A DNA stretch of 6,176 bases from Calditrichota bacterium. Lineage in GTDB: Bacteria > Zixibacteria > MSB-5A5 > GN15 > FEB-12. Positions 5,328-6,176 of this stretch are shown here, piece by piece. The notes beneath the pieces were generated by a model. The model searched no databases, was not told the DNA's origin, and saw only the letters and a list, made by a program, of their open reading frames with translations. How positions within the stretch are numbered: the first letter of the stretch is position 1; each line of letters begins with the position of its first letter. Location: the NCBI GenBank assembly GCA_030641085.1, contig DAOWIC010000340.1, positions 1 through 6,176 of the forward strand, given 5' to 3'. The position numbers and the translations under genes are program-made.

Positions 5328-6176
5328 TTAGACTGGCCGGACGGTCGTCCGGGTAGCGTCGGTATCCACCTCCGACGGAATCTCGAACCGCTGCTCAACC
5401 GGCAGGATCAGATGGAAGCAGCCCCCCTCATCGAAACTGTACCCAACCGCTCCGTTGTGGGCGTCAGCAATACGCCGACAGGTCATCAGGCCGATACCGT
5501 GACCCTTGCGCTTGGTCGTAAAGCGCTTTTCAAACAGCAGTGCCAGCTTATCCTCGCGCACACCGGGGCCGTTGTCATGTATCGCTATGCGTACCGCCGG
5601 TTCGTTGTTAAACTCATCCGGGCGGGAGATGATCCGGATCTTTCGGTCGGTTTCGCAGTCTCCGAGCACCTCGCCCGCGTTATAAACGAAGTTCACCAGG
5701 AGCTGCTGAATCTGCCCGATATCCAGCTCGACCAGCGGGATCTCGGTTGAGAGATCGGTTTCGATCTCCACCTCATCGAACGGGTTCTGCGGTTTCAGGA
5801 ACGCGAGAACATTTTCCGTCAACTGGTTGACATCGACCTTTTCGAATCTCACTTCGCCCTCATTGGCGTCCATCAGGCCATCACAGAAACGTGAAATCCT
5901 GAAAATGGTGGTCCGCATCAGTTCCAGCTTCTTCTCTATCTTTTCGTTATCACCACGCTTGAGGAACAACGGCATCAGTTCAACATTGCCGGACAGTATC
6001 GCCAGGAAGTTGTTGATTTCATGGGCGATGTCGCCCGCCATCTGACCCCGGGTGGAATAGCGATCGAGACGAATCATCATCTCCTGGAAACTCTGACTGG
6101 CGGAAATGTCCTTGATTATATAAAGCCAGGCCTGCTCTCCGTCATCGCCGATCTCGACCGGCGACATGGTCATGCA
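5328..6176 (-). CDS. Sensor histidine kinase, 5'-truncated by the window edge
   Basis: Only the C-terminal part is visible, about 282 codons, and the frame stays open to the window end. The methionine codon at 6171-6173 is probably internal, because the first 25 residues (MSPVEIGDDGE...YIIKDIS) read like the last strands of a PAS domain. Counting from that Met, a HisKA helix follows with His51 in HEINNF. The N box NFVYNAGEV has Asn165, G1 is DNGPGV (200-205), the F region is LFEKRFTTK (213-221) and G2 is GHGIGL (224-229). A 22-residue tail follows the ATPase fold. The kinase core looks active. HEINNF differs from the common HEIRNP in having Asn-Phe after HEIN; HEINN variants are known. No membrane segment lies in the visible part; the sensor is beyond the edge. 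It is transcribed in the same direction as the next kinase, 42 bases away, so an operon is likely. Confidence 0.92.
   Translation of the reverse strand, partial: CMTMSPVEIGDDGEQAWLYIIKDISASQSFQEMMIRLDRYSTRGQMAGDIAHEINNFLAILSGNVELMPLFLKRGDNEKIEKKLELMRTTIFRISRFCDGLMDANEGEVRFEKVDVNQLTENVLAFLKPQNPFDEVEIETDLSTEIPLVELDIGQIQQLLVNFVYNAGEVLGDCETDRKIRIISRPDEFNNEPAVRIAIHDNGPGVREDKLALLFEKRFTTKRKGHGIGLMTCRRIADAHNGAVGYSFDEGGCFHLILPVEQRFEIPSEVDTDATRTTVRPV

Noticed and set aside
4782..5750. Long + strand open frame (322 codons) opposite both kinase genes
   Set aside because: It lies antisense to two well-supported kinases, crosses their intergenic gap, and its translation shows no recognisable domain. It looks like a by-product of codon bias in GC-rich genes.
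6171..6173. ATG near the window end as the true start of the truncated kinase
   Set aside because: The residues right after it match the end of a PAS domain and the frame continues open to the window edge, so the real start is most likely outside.

Overview
The window is ordinary chromosomal DNA from a free-living bacterium, moderately GC-rich, with compact gene spacing. It holds five protein genes: three on the + strand on the left and two on the - strand on the right, converging on a shared terminator. I see no mobile element, CRISPR array, tRNA or rRNA. The citrate synthase resembles the mitochondrial type rather than the hexameric enterobacterial type, and the kinases are divergent two-component sensors. 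This fits a Gram-negative lineage of the FCB / candidate-phylum (for example Zixibacteria-like) or deltaproteobacterial kind. That placement is a guess from protein flavour, not a measured result.

Left region (1-1765, +): a short FmdB-type zinc-ribbon protein is followed 42 bases later by a GlcD/D-lactate-dehydrogenase-type FAD-linked oxidase. They are probably co-transcribed. No clear terminator follows the oxidase; its stop codon lies in a T6A6 palindrome.

Centre (1766-3246, +): a 153-base intergenic region carries an unusually dense set of palindromes. One is a perfect TGTGA-N6-TCACA box of the CRP type. It shares a half-site with a second perfect 19-bp palindrome, and two smaller palindromes lie closer to the gene. 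Then comes a strong ribosome binding site and a complete type I (eukaryote-like) citrate synthase, the entry enzyme of the TCA cycle. A clean stem with A and T tracts on either side closes this gene and, read the other way, the opposing kinase gene.

Right region (3264-6176, -): two sensor histidine kinases lie in tandem. The upstream one enters from beyond the window edge (5'-truncated here) and shows the end of a PAS-like domain plus a kinase core. The downstream one is complete, with two membrane segments, a large extracytoplasmic Cache-like sensor, a PAS domain, HisKA and HATPase. They are 42 bases apart and probably form one operon; no response regulator is visible.

The most notable signal is the overlapping operator cluster in front of the citrate synthase. 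It suggests cAMP/CRP-family control, perhaps with a second bound dimer, of carbon entry into the TCA cycle. Nothing here amounts to a clearly new biological system.
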